A DNA stretch of 64,000 nucleotides from DAOVXM01 sp963746255 (GTDB lineage Bacteria; Chloroflexota; Anaerolineae; Anaerolineales; UBA4823): the NCBI GenBank assembly GCA_963746255.1, contig CAVVAJ010000009.1:744001-808000 (forward strand), given 5' to 3'. The position numbers were made by a program, and so were the translations under genes. This document shows, one piece after another, positions 25,375-35,120 of the stretch (position 1 is its first letter; each line of letters opens with the position of its first letter). The notes below the pieces were generated by a model. The model did no database searches, was not told the DNA's origin, and worked only from the letters and a program-made list of their open reading frames with translations.

Positions 25375-27708
25375 TTGCAGGTCAATGCTCTCTCTGCTGC
25401 CCTAAACCGGCGCATCGCGCTGCTGGAGGGTCTGCATGCATTTGCCCAAGCGGTAGAAGTGACGGACGATTTCGAGACCAAATTCAACGCTTTTGCAGCC
25501 AATTTATTTGAGAGCACGCCAGGAATCCGTGACCTTGCCATCGCTCCTGGAGGGGAAATCTACTATGTCTATCCCGTGGAGGGAAATGTCCAGATTATTG
25601 GATACAACCCCTTAGAGGACCCACGGCTTGAAATACGTACTGATGTACAGCGGGCAATCGATACTCGTCAGTTCGTTCTCAGCGGACCATATGCATTGGA
25701 TCAGGGCGAGATTGGGCTAGTAGCTCGAAAAGCCGTCTTCAAAGACGGAGAATACTGGGGATTAGTTAACATCGTAATGGATCTTGCCCCAATTTTAGAA
25801 CGGTCTAATATTCAACTCGATGGTGATACATTACTGCTACTTAAAAATAGCCGTGATGAAGTGATTTACGGCAGCGAGGAGTTAATTTTAATTGACCCGT
25901 TGGTGCAGCGGATTGAACTGCCAGATGGTTGGTGGGAGCTGTATGCTGTACCTGCGGGAGGGTGGGAGCATAGCATTCGTACAAACTTGCTCATCTTCGC
26001 AGCGAGCGGGTTAGTTATCATGATTCTTGTCACAAGTATTGTTTTCCTCTCAGTAAACCGCCAAACACAGCTTGCACATGCAATCTCCCAGAGAACTAAT
26101 GATATTAATCAAGTTAATTTATTATTACAGGAGGATATCGCCCAACGGAAGCAAACTGAAAGCAAATTGGTTGAACAGGAAGCGCAATATCGCAGCATCT
26201 TCGAATCTGTAAACGACGGACTATTTATTTTCGATTTGTCGGGTAATATTGTTGATTTCAATCCAGCAGCAGCAAAGATGCATGGCTACTCAATCACTGA
26301 GTTCAGATCACTATCAGCGGAAGATTTTATTCATCCGGAAACTATGCCACTATTTCATCAATTTCTGGATGCAGTAAAACAGGGGCAGCCTTTCCTTGGT
26401 CAAGGGATCGACTATCGCAAAGATGGCTCCAACTTCCATATTCAAGTAACAGGGACCCCTTTCCGGTACTCACATCAAGATCACGCACTAGCCCTGCTAC
26501 GTGATATAAGCGTGGAAGCGGAAGCCTACAGATTGTTGGAAAAACGTGTCCAGGAACGAACTCGTGAACTTGTCGCTTTGCTTGAGGTCTCCCGTACGAT
26601 TAATTCAACGCTTGGATTAACGGACCTGGTTTTAGTGATCCTTGAACAACTGAATTCTGTAGTTGAATATACTGGCGCAGGTGTTGTAGAGCTTGATGAA
26701 GATATTTTTTACTTTGCTGAATATATTGGTCCTGCGCCTCGTGATCATGTCCTAGAGATTCGTATTCCCAAAGATGAAAATAGCGGGTACCAATGTATAC
26801 GGAACCAGCTCGAATCGGTCATTTACAATGATATCTGGGCAGATTTGGATGAAGGGATGCCGTTCCCGGAAGGGAATTCAGCCCAAGCAAAGGCAACCTT
26901 TGCATACGCCCATGCTTGGTTGGGAGTCCCATTAATCCTAAAAGGTGAATTCCTTGGTGTGCTGAGAGTTGATCATGAGATTCCTCACAGCTTTAGTGAT
27001 GGTGAAGCACGCCTATTGATTGCGTTTGCCAATCAGGTGGCGGTTGCGATAGAGAATGCCCGTTTATACCGACAAGCGCAAGCGCTGGCAGCAACCCAAG
27101 AACGCCAAAAACTGGCTCGCGAACTTCACAATTCGGTCTCCCAGGCATTATACGGGATCGCGTTGGGCGCTCGCACAGCAGATGAAATAATTAGGCAAGC
27201 CCCAGAGACAACCAAATCGCTTTCAGAACCGATAGCATACATCCTAGATCTTGTTGAGGCAGCACTCGCGGAAATGAGAGCGCTAATATTCGAACTGCGA
27301 CCCGAATCTCTCGAAAAAGAAGGGTTAGTAGTTGCTTTGCAAAAGCATATTGCCGCTGTTCAGACTAGGTATAAAATTCCTATTTCGTTAAACAATCCTT
27401 CAGAACCAGTTCTGCCGCTTTCGAAAAAAGAAGCTTGTTACCGTGTCGCCCAAGAAGCCATACAAAACTCGATTAAACATGCCCAAGCCTCGCATATCAC
27501 CGTATTACTCACAGAAGAAGACCAACGATATTGTCTGCAAATCATCGATGATGGACGAGGGTTTGACGCTTTAAAAGAGTACCCGGGGCATCTCGGATTG
27601 AAATCGATGCACGAGCGGATCGAACGGTTGGAAGGTGAACTGAGAATCGATAGTACCCCTGGAAGCGGTACAGCGATCTCGGCTTGCTTCAAAGCATCGA
27701 ATAGTTGA
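25375..27708 (+). CDS. Membrane sensor histidine kinase (PAS, GAF, HisKA_3, HATPase)
   Basis: The open frame has 777 residues, starting with TTG 25375. A first TM segment (ALITGLVLTVLLVLWISI) is encoded by the frame from ATG 25203, which is +1 displaced. The natural gene therefore probably starts at 25203 and is split by one indel near 25300. Order: extracytoplasmic sensor region (about 1-200), TM helix (FAASGLVIMILVTSIVFL, about 208-226), PAS (about 265-380), GAF (about 405-555), HisKA_3 with phospho-His in ARELHNSVSQALYGIALG, and HATPase with DDGRGFD and a GLKSMHERIERLEG helix. It is a NarL-class kinase; the LuxR-type response regulator at 29678-30322 is the likely partner. Confidence 0.85.
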   Translation: MQVNALSAALNRRIALLEGLHAFAQAVEVTDDFETKFNAFAANLFESTPGIRDLAIAPGGEIYYVYPVEGNVQIIGYNPLEDPRLEIRTDVQRAIDTRQFVLSGPYALDQGEIGLVARKAVFKDGEYWGLVNIVMDLAPILERSNIQLDGDTLLLLKNSRDEVIYGSEELILIDPLVQRIELPDGWWELYAVPAGGWEHSIRTNLLIFAASGLVIMILVTSIVFLSVNRQTQLAHAISQRTNDINQVNLLLQEDIAQRKQTESKLVEQEAQYRSIFESVNDGLFIFDLSGNIVDFNPAAAKMHGYSITEFRSLSAEDFIHPETMPLFHQFLDAVKQGQPFLGQGIDYRKDGSNFHIQVTGTPFRYSHQDHALALLRDISVEAEAYRLLEKRVQERTRELVALLEVSRTINSTLGLTDLVLVILEQLNSVVEYTGAGVVELDEDIFYFAEYIGPAPRDHVLEIRIPKDENSGYQCIRNQLESVIYNDIWADLDEGMPFPEGNSAQAKATFAYAHAWLGVPLILKGEFLGVLRVDHEIPHSFSDGEARLLIAFANQVAVAIENARLYRQAQALAATQERQKLARELHNSVSQALYGIALGARTADEIIRQAPETTKSLSEPIAYILDLVEAALAEMRALIFELRPESLEKEGLVVALQKHIAAVQTRYKIPISLNNPSEPVLPLSKKEACYRVAQEAIQNSIKHAQASHITVLLTEEDQRYCLQIIDDGRGFDALKEYPGHLGLKSMHERIERLEGELRIDSTPGSGTAISACFKASNS

Positions 27709-27776
27709 GAACGGGTTCTGACATTCCCATACAACACTTTAACCGATCAGTTTACCTCAACCATTGGTAGAGGTGT

Positions 27777-29333
27777 TTATAATGCGAACCAATAAATAAG
27801 CGATCCATCCGCATTGGTATGCGCCTCATACATTTGTGTAGCAACAATCAAAATCACACGGTACCCCCCGATACTCGCAGCAGTACAATTCAATTCGGGT
27901 AAATGAACTTCTAAACAGCTATCCTGCCAAACAACATTCTCCACATGATTCACCATGATAGCCAGCGTGTCAACAGCGAGGTCCTGCGCTAAACGGTCAC
28001 GGGCTGCTATGGCAGCCGGTATCGTGTTGAAATCCAAAGTTGCCGTTGGTGTGGGAGGGACCTGTGTCGCAGTAGCCGTCGGCGTTGGGGGTACAGGAGT
28101 TACTGTGGGTGTTGCGGTTGGCGGTAAGATATTGCGAATAGAGGGGACAAACCAGAAAGCGTTTCCTTTTCCCGGCTTGCCATCGTTATACACCTTTAAG
28201 ATGAACTGAACCTCTTTTCCAGCATAATCTGACAAATTGTAAAAAATCTTCGTTGTATAACCATCATATTTCTCGTTCCATTCTCCAAGGGTTTTAACCT
28301 TCCCGTCTAAAAGGTACTCTAACATGAAGGAGACAGAACATCCGGGGTTGTCAATTAAACATCCGACTTCTGCAACAAAATAATCATTGGTCTTGATCTT
28401 ATATTTCGGATATGTCCCTGCTATCCAACCACCTTTGACCGCTTCTGGGCGTACCCATAGTGTGGCTTCATCCTCATGCCGACCGGTCTCAAATATTGGG
28501 TTGGTCATGAAATCGATGGAACCGTCACTATCTGTAGATAAACTTGGGCATGCTATATTTCCAGCACTGGTTTTCCATGAAGCAGCACACATGTTAACAG
28601 CGAAGTCATAGGCATAGTTGCTATTAGGAGCTAATACTTTAATCGCTACCCAAAAAGTGCTGTTGGCTTGATTCCCAATACCAAAGCGCACTCCTTGATC
28701 GGTAGCTAATATCCACTCTCCTTGGTATCTTCCGGATTTGTTAGGTGCTACCATATCTACTTCTATATCGACTGTATCCCCAGGATAAACCGTCTGACCA
28801 ATTGGCACATTACGGCTAGCCTCCATCCGGTCGCCGCTGACAAACTCAACCGCGTAGCGCGAACCCCACACACAGGTTCCAATATTCTTAATTCGCCAGA
28901 TTTTAGTGAAGTCTGTCGATGGACCAAGAACCGTCCCATCTGGGATGCTGACGTCCCGGATATACTGTGCGTGGTTACATAAGGCGAGATTCGGGGTAGC
29001 CGTTGGTGGAATATTGATTGTAGGCACTGTCGATGTTGGCTGCAACGGTAGTGTTGGAATCACGCTCATTGGCGTATTCTGAACAGGGGTCGGTGGGGGA
29101 AGTGTGGCGGTATTTATGGGAGTTGATGCTACTGCTACGCTGGTGAGTTGGACCACTAAATCTTGTAACACCTGCTTCGTAAGCTGAAATGACACTCTAT
29201 CAGCGACTTCCGTGGCATTTTGCTCATTCGTATCCGGTTGATTTGCCGGTAATAGGATACCACAGCCTGCAAGCAGGACGGAAACACTCAAAATAAGAAT
29301 GAGTTTATAATTGGATTTTTTTCGTTCATTCAT
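27777..29333 (-). CDS. Lipoprotein with Nbr1-Ig-like domain
   Basis: 518 residues. The N-terminus has a lipoprotein signal with lipobox LAGC (Cys24). After a Thr/Pro-rich stretch comes an Nbr1-type Ig-like domain (about 135-235; IKNIGTCVWGSRYAVEFVSG, NKSGRYQGEWILATDQGVRF). A beta-rich region (about 245-405) and a TPTVTPVPPTPTATATQVPP linker precede a C-terminal domain of about 75 residues with a DSCLEVHLPE segment. Such Nbr1-Ig lipoproteins are frequent in Anaerolineae. It is exported and membrane-anchored and may bind extracellular ligands; function unknown. It lies between the sensor kinase and the response regulator and may be part of their signalling unit. Confidence 0.85.
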   Translation of the reverse strand: MNERKKSNYKLILILSVSVLLAGCGILLPANQPDTNEQNATEVADRVSFQLTKQVLQDLVVQLTSVAVASTPINTATLPPPTPVQNTPMSVIPTLPLQPTSTVPTINIPPTATPNLALCNHAQYIRDVSIPDGTVLGPSTDFTKIWRIKNIGTCVWGSRYAVEFVSGDRMEASRNVPIGQTVYPGDTVDIEVDMVAPNKSGRYQGEWILATDQGVRFGIGNQANSTFWVAIKVLAPNSNYAYDFAVNMCAASWKTSAGNIACPSLSTDSDGSIDFMTNPIFETGRHEDEATLWVRPEAVKGGWIAGTYPKYKIKTNDYFVAEVGCLIDNPGCSVSFMLEYLLDGKVKTLGEWNEKYDGYTTKIFYNLSDYAGKEVQFILKVYNDGKPGKGNAFWFVPSIRNILPPTATPTVTPVPPTPTATATQVPPTPTATLDFNTIPAAIAARDRLAQDLAVDTLAIMVNHVENVVWQDSCLEVHLPELNCTAASIGGYRVILIVATQMYEAHTNADGSLIYWFAL

Positions 29334-29677
29334 GGCTGTACTCCATGGATAGCTATCGCAAACTATCCCGTTTAAACAATATATTCTGGTTTAATTAACC
29401 TCAATCTTATGCCAACCATAGATATACGCCACAGAATTTCGGTTGACACACAGGTCATCATTTTTTCCGGTTTTTCCCCCCCCATTTTTACTAATCAGAC
29501 TACGACTAAAGTAGGATTACAGCCAATGATCCCCATATAACAATAACCCCCAAGTGGGGGTTATATAGAGTTACAAGGGCGGATCGATTGTGTGGCGCTA
29601 CCGGTTGACGATTTTCTGATCAGTACATCATCTTGTTAGCTAGAAAAGCATGCGACATTTCATACGGGATTTCTCGA
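29334..29677. other. Intergenic region, 344 bases
   Basis: Between the lipoprotein start and the end of the response-regulator gene, both on the minus strand. It contains the hairpin at 29543-29564 and T- and C-rich runs (29460-29490). No coding frame. Confidence 0.4.
29543..29564 (-). terminator. Hairpin, probable terminator of the response-regulator gene
   Basis: Perfect arms ATAACCCCCA and TGGGGGTTAT around a two-base loop. On the minus strand it lies about 110 bases after the response-regulator stop and is followed by TGTTATAT, a weak T tract. Confidence 0.45.
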
Positions 29678-30322
29678 TTATGAAGTATAAGATATATTCG
29701 GCACCAACCCTATCCGCACTGCGTGTAAAGCCGCCTGGGTCCTGCTGAGAACACCTAGTTTCATCAAAATATTACTGACATGGGTTTTGACAGTGGTCTC
29801 GCTGATGTGAAGTTCTACTGCTATTTCCTTATTCGCTTTACCACGTGCGAGCAAGCGTAGTACCTCGATCTCACGTTCAGTCAGTTTTTCCGGACTTTGT
29901 GGTGACCTGACCTCACGCATTAACCGTTCGGCTGCTTCAGGTGAAAGTTGTACTTGACCTGCAGCAGCGGCCTTGATTGCTTGCCTGAGTTCTTCAGCCT
30001 GGGTATCTTTAAGCAAATAGCCGATTGCACCAGCTTTGACAGCGTTTATCACCGAAGCATCTTCCAAAACACTGGTTAATGCGATCACTTCCGAGTCAGG
30101 ATATTTCTCCCGGATGATTCCGGTAGCCTAAATCCCGTCCATCTTCGGCATCAGCAGGTCCATTAAAACTACATCTGGGCTCAACTCAGCGACTAACTGG
30201 ACGGCCTCAGCTCCATTCGTTGCTTCGCCGACGATCTCAAACTCTGGATCAAGGGCCAGGAACATCTTTAAACCTGTCCGCACAACACTGTGATCATCAA
30301 CAATCAAGATGCGTATTGACAC
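29678..30322 (-). pseudogene. NarL/LuxR-family response regulator with one in-frame stop
   Basis: One frame of 214 codons. The receiver domain starts SIRILIVDDHSVVRTGL, has the phospho-acceptor Asp in VVLMDLLMPKMDG and the conserved Lys in IGYLLKD. A LuxR HTH follows (LTEREIEVLRLLARGKANKE, ISETTVKTHVSNILMKLGV). A TAG at 30128-30130 interrupts it right after MDGI, where the family has Gln or Glu before AT. Unless read through or a sequencing error, only the first half of the receiver would be made. It is probably the cognate partner of the HisKA_3 kinase at 25.2-27.7 kb. Confidence 0.85.
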
Positions 30323-30480
30323 TGTTTCCTCCTACTAAAGAAGGATGGTTCTCTCCTTCTGAAGTCAACATGGGAATGTATCGTCAAGTAGGATGCATGT
30401 TGGAGCAGTTTTGATTATAACCAATTAAGGCCCGTTTTATTACGCCTGCGGACAAAACCAACCGAAGATAGGTAATTCCT

Positions 30481-31264
30481 ATGACAAGTGTACTTGCACA
30501 ACCAATCGAAATACCGTCCCAGCGCTCGAGAAGCTGGATGATGTCAATCTGGCTTCACCCGCGCTTTACGTTTAAGCAAATCGTGGTGCAAGCAAAAAGT
30601 GTTTGGCTCATCCCATTACTGCTGTTTAGCATTGCAGTCCTCGGAAACGTAATCGTTAATGGTCATTTGAAACAGCTAGCCGCACAAAATGGAGAAGTTA
30701 TCCTGCCACCCGATTTTCAGTACTATTCACCAGAACAGCAGCAACAGCTAATGACGGCCATACAGGCCACCTCCGGTCCTGCCTTCCTCTACATCTTACC
30801 TGTACTTGGGCGAATTGGCACAGTGTGGATTATCTGGTTAATCACTGGCAGTCTACTACATTTGATCATGACTTTGAGTGGAGGTCGCGGAAACACATCG
30901 CGAGCGTTGGATATTGTGGCCTGGGCAAGTGTACCCCTCATCCTGCGCGAGTTCATTAGGGCGATTGCAATAACGATAGCAAAGGAACCAATACAATACC
31001 CCGGACTGAGCGGGTTTGCTCCCGCTGGAATTGACCGAGGTGAATCTCCTCATAACAGAAATGTTATCCCTAGTGGATATCTATGCCATCTGGTTCGTTG
31101 TCTTACTGGCGATTGCCGTCCAGTCTTGTGGGGAGTTGAACGGCCAGAAATCATGGTTTGTGGTTGCTACTACGATTTGCATCCTGATCCTACTTGCGCT
31201 GATGTTTGGGCTCACGCAGGCAAAGCTAGGCCAGCTACAAATCACAAGACCCTTCTTCTTCTGA
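30481..31264 (+). pseudogene. Yip1-family membrane protein, frameshifted
   Basis: The first frame from ATG 30481 encodes SWMMSIWLHPRFTFKQIV, TM helices (VWLIPLLLFSIAVLGNVIV; IGTVWIIWLITGSLLHLIM), ALDIVAWASVPLILREFIR, and reads to about 31015. The second frame continues LPLELTEVNLLITEMLSLVD then VDIYAIWFVVLLAIAVQ and a last helix ending at 31264. The two parts complete a five-helix Yip1 protein; one indel in the tttgctcccg context separates them. It precedes the ABC ATPase by eight bases, so it belongs to that exporter operon. Confidence 0.7.
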
Positions 31265-31271
31265 TATTGCC

Positions 31272-31952
31272 ATGCTGGAGCCATATATCCAGATGTCTAA
31301 TCTGACAAAAACCTACCAAATGGGACCGGTGAAGGTCAATGCTTTGGCTGGGGTTACGTTAGACATTGAACAAGGTTCATTTTGTCTGATGATTGGCCCT
31401 TCTGGATCCGGGAAAAGCACTTTCTTATATCTATTAGGTGGGTTAGATCGGCCAACTAACGGAACGATCTCTGTGGAAAATAAATCTTTAGATAATCTGG
31501 ATGAAAACCAATTGGCTGCATACCGGCGGCGAAAGGTGGGATTCATATTCCAATCCTTTAACCTTATCCCGAGCATAAACGCCTGGGAAAATGTCGCCTA
31601 TCCGCTATATTTCTCTGGGGTACCATTCCGGGAAAGAAAATCGCGAGCTTTAGTGCTCCTTGATCAGATCCAAATGGGTGACCGATCTGAGCATAAACCT
31701 AATGAACTTTCTGGCGGACAACAACAGCGGGTGGCGATCGCCCGAGCGCTCATCAACAACCCACACATCATTCTGGCAGATGAACCCACAGGTAATCTCG
31801 ACTCTGCCAGCGGTGAAAGTGTCATGAATGTCCTGGCCGATTTACATCTCGAAGGGGCAACCATTATTGTCGTTAGCCATGATCCGCGCATGGTGAATTA
31901 TGCCTCGCGCGTTATGCACATTTTGGACGGGTGCATCCAAACACTTAGCTAA
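31272..31952 (+). CDS. ABC transporter ATP-binding protein (LolD/MacB type)
   Basis: 226 residues, a single ATPase domain. Walker A GPSGSGKSTF, Q-loop (FQSFNLIPSINAWENV), signature ELSGGQQQRVAIARAL and Walker B HIILADEPTGNLDS match the LolD/MacB/FtsE subfamily, which powers FtsX-type permeases. The MacB-like permease at 33816 on the same strand is the obvious partner, with a secreted CARDB protein encoded between them. Such systems export lipoproteins, antibiotics or peptides, or transmit force across the membrane; the substrate here is unknown. Confidence 0.93.
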   Translation: MLEPYIQMSNLTKTYQMGPVKVNALAGVTLDIEQGSFCLMIGPSGSGKSTFLYLLGGLDRPTNGTISVENKSLDNLDENQLAAYRRRKVGFIFQSFNLIPSINAWENVAYPLYFSGVPFRERKSRALVLLDQIQMGDRSEHKPNELSGGQQQRVAIARALINNPHIILADEPTGNLDSASGESVMNVLADLHLEGATIIVVSHDPRMVNYASRVMHILDGCIQTLS

Positions 31953-32084
31953 TTTATCAGCAGATTAATGGGAATCAATCGCCTAGAAAATGTAGCCCAA
32001 GATTATCAAGCCCAAAAGATTATTCCAAAAAAGTCATTCAATAGAGAGCTAATTTTTGCATGATTGACTTTAGGAGACCATAGA

Positions 32085-33758
32085 ATGAAGTTCTACCAAT
32101 GTGCCACAGCCCTTTTCATGGCTTTCGCCATGTTACTCTTCTCGAATTCTGCCCGAGCAGCGGATCATTCAAATAGGATCAATCTGGGTCACACGTTTCA
32201 GAATGACACAACCCCAACACCACCACAACCAACCACGACCGATACGCAGCAACAGTTAGAGCCTACGGCAAGTCAAACTCCAACACCAGAAGCATCCCCC
32301 ACCCCCACGGCCATAACAACAGAGCAACCAACTGATAGCATTCCCACGTCAACACCTGCAGGTTATCGTCCGGTAATAATTATCTCTGCCTATCAAACAA
32401 AACCCGCTTTAGTCTCACCTGGTAAGAATTTCACATTGGAAATCAAGTTAGTGAATCAAGGACAGCTCAGTGCCCACAATCTGATTATCACCATTCCCAC
32501 CGGGGACCTAATCCCGCTTGAAACCGGAGGAGTAATAGCGGTGGGTAAATTATCTACTGGGGAGAAATCGACGATCAAACAGCCTATGACTGCCACTATG
32601 GCTTTAGCCGGCAATTCAGTCGCAACCCTAGCAATAAACTTATCCTATACCGATCCTAATGGCATTATCTACAATGAAATCTTCACGATAGCCATCAATT
32701 TGGAAAAAATATATACTGGTTCCGCCACTTCTGCAACTGCAACCCCGACACCCAGCTTTAATAAACGCGCCCAATTAGTGATAAAAAGCTACCAGACAGA
32801 CATTGAAACGCTCCAGCCTGGCATACAGTTCATGCTGCAACTAGTCATTCAAAACTCTGGCAGTGTTGCAGCCGATCAAGTCATCATGGTGGTGGGGGGT
32901 GCTACGATATCAGTGTCCCCAGTTGGCGAAACCGGTAATGATTCGCTGTCAAACACTGGAAATATCATTGCATCGGGTGGTGAATTTACCAATTTCTCTC
33001 CGGCAGGACTATCAAATGTCCAATCCATCGGTGACATTACTGTAGGGGATGAATTGACCATCAACCAACCGCTGATCGTCAATGTCAGCACAAATCCTGG
33101 CGTTTATCCCCTGAAGATATCCTTCGCATACCGCGATGAGAAAGGTAATCTGTTCATTGACGATCAAGTCATCAGCCTAATGGTATATTCCTTACCCGTC
33201 ATAACGATGAATTTCTACCGTGACCCGGGTCCTATTTATGCAAGTCAACCGAATATACTACCGATACAAATTATCAACATGGGCAAGAAAACGGCGATCC
33301 TCGGCAGCATAAATGTATCTGCAGAATCGGGTTATATGGAAAACAGCACCCTGTTTATCGGAGCGCTTGAGCCTGGCGGGTATTACACCCTAGATGCGGT
33401 ATATTCACCTGAGAATGTTGGGGTTGTAGACCTGCAATTAACTATAGAATATAGCGATGATTTCAATGTACCCCATACAATTATAGAAACTATCCCACTC
33501 GAAATACAAGAATTCGTTGTGGAACCGTCATCAGATCCCGGATCGTATCCCGGAATGGCAGTACCTGGTGAGTCGCCAACAGGTGTTGGACCAGAATCTA
33601 CCTGGCAGGTAATAAGACGAATACTCGCTGGATTATTAGGCTTGGATAGCGGCCCAACTCCGGTATTTCCCGGAAGCGAAATGCCTGGACCGGTAGAGCC
33701 CCCGCCAGATCAAACCACACCAGCGCAAGTACCAGTACGCCCAACGGGAAAAGGGTAA
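32085..33758 (+). CDS. Secreted CARDB/COG1361-type adhesion-like protein
   Basis: About 557 residues from ATG 32085, which has AGGAG eight bases upstream; the earlier in-frame codon at 32064 does not. Signal peptide FMAFAMLLFSNSARA, then a Thr/Pro-rich linker (about 30-95) and two or three beta-sandwich repeats resembling CARDB/NEW3 domains: VSPGKNFTLEIKLVNQG, LQPGIQFMLQLVIQNSG and MGKKTAILGSINVS. The C-terminal about 60 residues are Gly/Pro-rich (EMPGPVEPPPDQTTP) with a hydrophobic patch (VIRRILAGLLGLD). Between an ABC ATPase and its permease it probably acts as the extracytoplasmic component, similar to COG1361 proteins next to MacB-like permeases. No catalytic motif seen. Confidence 0.8.
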   Translation: MKFYQCATALFMAFAMLLFSNSARAADHSNRINLGHTFQNDTTPTPPQPTTTDTQQQLEPTASQTPTPEASPTPTAITTEQPTDSIPTSTPAGYRPVIIISAYQTKPALVSPGKNFTLEIKLVNQGQLSAHNLIITIPTGDLIPLETGGVIAVGKLSTGEKSTIKQPMTATMALAGNSVATLAINLSYTDPNGIIYNEIFTIAINLEKIYTGSATSATATPTPSFNKRAQLVIKSYQTDIETLQPGIQFMLQLVIQNSGSVAADQVIMVVGGATISVSPVGETGNDSLSNTGNIIASGGEFTNFSPAGLSNVQSIGDITVGDELTINQPLIVNVSTNPGVYPLKISFAYRDEKGNLFIDDQVISLMVYSLPVITMNFYRDPGPIYASQPNILPIQIINMGKKTAILGSINVSAESGYMENSTLFIGALEPGGYYTLDAVYSPENVGVVDLQLTIEYSDDFNVPHTIIETIPLEIQEFVVEPSSDPGSYPGMAVPGESPTGVGPESTWQVIRRILAGLLGLDSGPTPVFPGSEMPGPVEPPPDQTTPAQVPVRPTGKG

Positions 33759-33815
33759 AATTTCGGGCGTAATTTGGGTTACTAGGAAATCAACAACGAA
33801 CTCAGGCATTCTGCT

Positions 33816-35120
33816 ATGCGTTTCATAGATCTACTCAGATTAGTCGTTGACAACCTCAATCGCCGAAAAAACCGTGTCGCACTCACGGCAATCGGTGTCG
33901 TGATCGGAACAGCTGCAATCGTCGTTTTGGTATCGCTTGCAATAGGAATGCAGCAGGCGGCAAATTCCCAATTAATCGGGATTGGCGACTTAACTCAAAT
34001 TCAGGTCTCACCTGGCTTCAGCGAGGTTCCAATCCCAAACAGCTCAGGTATAACCCAACCCATCACCGACCAAACATCAGCAGACTTCCAAGCGCTTCCC
34101 GGAGTCGAGATTGTGATATTGAGAGATAGTCTGTTTGTCAACAATATGATTCAGCTGAACCGTTTCGAGGGGTATGGAAACCTGTTGGGGTTAAGCATTA
34201 CAGATCTCGCTGAACTTGGATTATCTGCCCAACAGGGCGAGTTGACACTTGAGCGTGGAAAAGTTGTTGTGGGTTCGATGGTAGCAATGAATTTGTACAA
34301 TCCCACTCTCCGTCCGGGGCAAGAACCCCCGCCTCCCCCAGATCTATATGGCCAAAACTTGAAATTAGTCCTGATCAAATATGACAAAGATGGGATGGAG
34401 ATCCGCAAATCCATTCCCTTACAGGTAAGTGGCGTGATTGCGGAAACACGTAACGAACCTGACTGGTCTATGTACGTACCAATTGAAGAGTTGAACGCAT
34501 GGAATGAGTGGGGGCTTGGTCGCCGCACGAACCGATACAAAGACGGTTACCAAATGGCCACGGTGAAAACTACCGATCTGAGCCAAACGATCACTGTTAC
34601 AGACCAGATCATCGCGATGGGCTACCAAGCGTACACCCCGCAATCCTTCGTTCAGGGGATCAACAGCTTCTATATTGTGCTCCAATTAATGTTTGGTGGA
34701 GTAGGCGCAATTGCATTATTGGTATCCGCCATCGGTATTGCGAACACGATGACTATGGCAATCCTTGAAAGGACCCGGGAGATCGGCCTTATGAAAGCCG
34801 TTGGTGCCACAAATCGCAATGTTCTAAGTATATTTCTCGCCGAGTCAGCTGGAATCGGTTTCATCGGTGGGATTGGAGGAATTCTAGTTGGGTGGGCTGT
34901 TGGACAAGTTGTGAACGTACTATCCCTGGTATATCTTGCACAGCAATCATCCCAACAATCATATTATGGTGGGGGCGTACCACCGCTAGCTATTTATACG
35001 CCAGTGTGGTTGCTGATCTTTGCATTACTTTTTAGCATCATCGTGGGGTTGATATCAGGCATTTTTCCTGCTTTGCGTGCCGCGACACTCGTTCCTGTAA
35101 CGGCACTTAAGTACGAATAG
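33816..35120 (+). CDS. MacB-like ABC transporter permease (FtsX family)
   Basis: 434 residues. An N-terminal TM helix preceded by RRKNRVALTAIGVVIGTAAI, an extracytoplasmic MacB_PCD domain (about 45-290), then the FtsX domain with three helices (MFGGVGAIALLVSAIGIANT; IGFIGGIGGILVGWAVGQVV; LLIFALLFSIIVGLISGIFP) and ending PALRAATLVPVTALKYE. MAILERTREIGLMKAVGATN is the family hallmark. With the LolD-like ATPase it should form a mechanotransmission-type ABC system. It is the last gene of the operon. Confidence 0.93.
   Translation: MRFIDLLRLVVDNLNRRKNRVALTAIGVVIGTAAIVVLVSLAIGMQQAANSQLIGIGDLTQIQVSPGFSEVPIPNSSGITQPITDQTSADFQALPGVEIVILRDSLFVNNMIQLNRFEGYGNLLGLSITDLAELGLSAQQGELTLERGKVVVGSMVAMNLYNPTLRPGQEPPPPPDLYGQNLKLVLIKYDKDGMEIRKSIPLQVSGVIAETRNEPDWSMYVPIEELNAWNEWGLGRRTNRYKDGYQMATVKTTDLSQTITVTDQIIAMGYQAYTPQSFVQGINSFYIVLQLMFGGVGAIALLVSAIGIANTMTMAILERTREIGLMKAVGATNRNVLSIFLAESAGIGFIGGIGGILVGWAVGQVVNVLSLVYLAQQSSQQSYYGGGVPPLAIYTPVWLLIFALLFSIIVGLISGIFPALRAATLVPVTALKYE

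Noticed and set aside
7004..30130. Reassignment of TAG or TAA to glutamine
   Set aside because: Most genes in the window end in TAA or TAG and would be extended without sense; the tRNA-Gln present has a standard TTG anticodon. Isolated stops are better explained by mutation or sequencing error.
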